This document shows, one piece after another, positions 62,627 through 62,712 of a DNA stretch of 62,712 nt. The DNA lies in the NCBI RefSeq assembly GCF_003003795.1, contig NZ_PVWK01000010.1, forward strand, positions 1-62,712, read 5' to 3'. Below the pieces are notes generated by a model. That model saw only the letters and a program-made list of their open reading frames with translations, was not told where the DNA came from and made no database searches. Position 1 is the stretch's first letter, and every line of letters starts with the position of its first letter. The position numbers and the translations under genes were made by a program. This DNA comes from Stenomitos frigidus ULC18. Lineage in GTDB: Bacteria > Cyanobacteriota > Cyanobacteriia > Leptolyngbyales > Leptolyngbyaceae.

Positions 62627-62712
62627 AATGCCTCCTCGTTCTGTGCCAGCGAAAAGCACCGCCTTAACCTCTGGAAACCGTTCGCGAAACGGCCCCATAC
62701 GTTCCAGTTTGC

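Overview
The window is cyanobacterial chromosomal DNA, most likely from a filamentous, non-marine lineage of the Leptolyngbya/Oculatella kind; the genus cannot be fixed from sequence reading alone. The signs are very many HIP1 octamers (GCGATCGC), a plant-type 2Fe-2S ferredoxin, SLH-domain iron-uptake porins, a DUF4327 gene, a CADD-type folate gene, a SigG-like sigma factor, and intergenic arrays of 7-bp tandem repeats. I found no tRNA, rRNA, CRISPR array or intact transposase.

Layout. 0-17.7 kb is mostly housekeeping: a DUF815 ATPase, a Zur-like Fur regulator, purS, an S4 RNA-binding protein, a barrel-less porin relative, a GT-B glycosyltransferase, a class V aminotransferase, a RecB-like nuclease, an AI-2E family permease, lapA, scpA with a tiny upstream membrane-peptide gene, an NDP-sugar synthase, mtnA, an ECF-like sigma factor, a membrane pseudokinase and a CADD folate enzyme. 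17.7-23.3 kb is an accessory, defence-like island: a Uma2 nuclease, an HTH-NACHT-TIR STAND protein with a phased operator array, a small exported protein and a MntA/HepT toxin-antitoxin pair, bracketed by degenerate repeats. 23.3-32 kb carries a large secreted phytase-like/tandem GDPD/RTX protein, two ABC half-exporters and a metallopeptidase coupled to the second exporter. 32-38.5 kb is an iron-uptake island: an SLH-OprB porin with a Fur box and futC, futB and futA sharing a 17-bp operator-like motif. 38.5-44.6 kb has ferredoxin, a DMT permease, an aldehyde dehydrogenase, a pentapeptide/TPR protein and a cytochrome P450.

A gene-poor kilobase follows (44.64-45.63 kb). It contains a 31-codon ORF ending exactly in ERGSGR, the C-terminus of the heterocyst-pattern inhibitor PatS, together with a terminator-like hairpin and a MITE-like element. 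The rest (45.6-62.7 kb) has a type IA topoisomerase, an Hsp70-family protein, a metallophosphoesterase, a CDF transporter, small conserved cyanobacterial proteins, a quinone oxidoreductase, an SLH-SLBB protein, an EI24-like membrane protein, two BMP-type nucleoside ABC permeases and, at the right edge, a toxin-antitoxin pair whose PIN toxin looks frameshifted.

The points most worth following are the PatS-like peptide (45008-45103), the NACHT-TIR gene with its 10-11 bp phased TGAACA repeats and its hexanucleotide-encoded variable tract, the shared fut operator, and the pseudokinase at 14953-16602.
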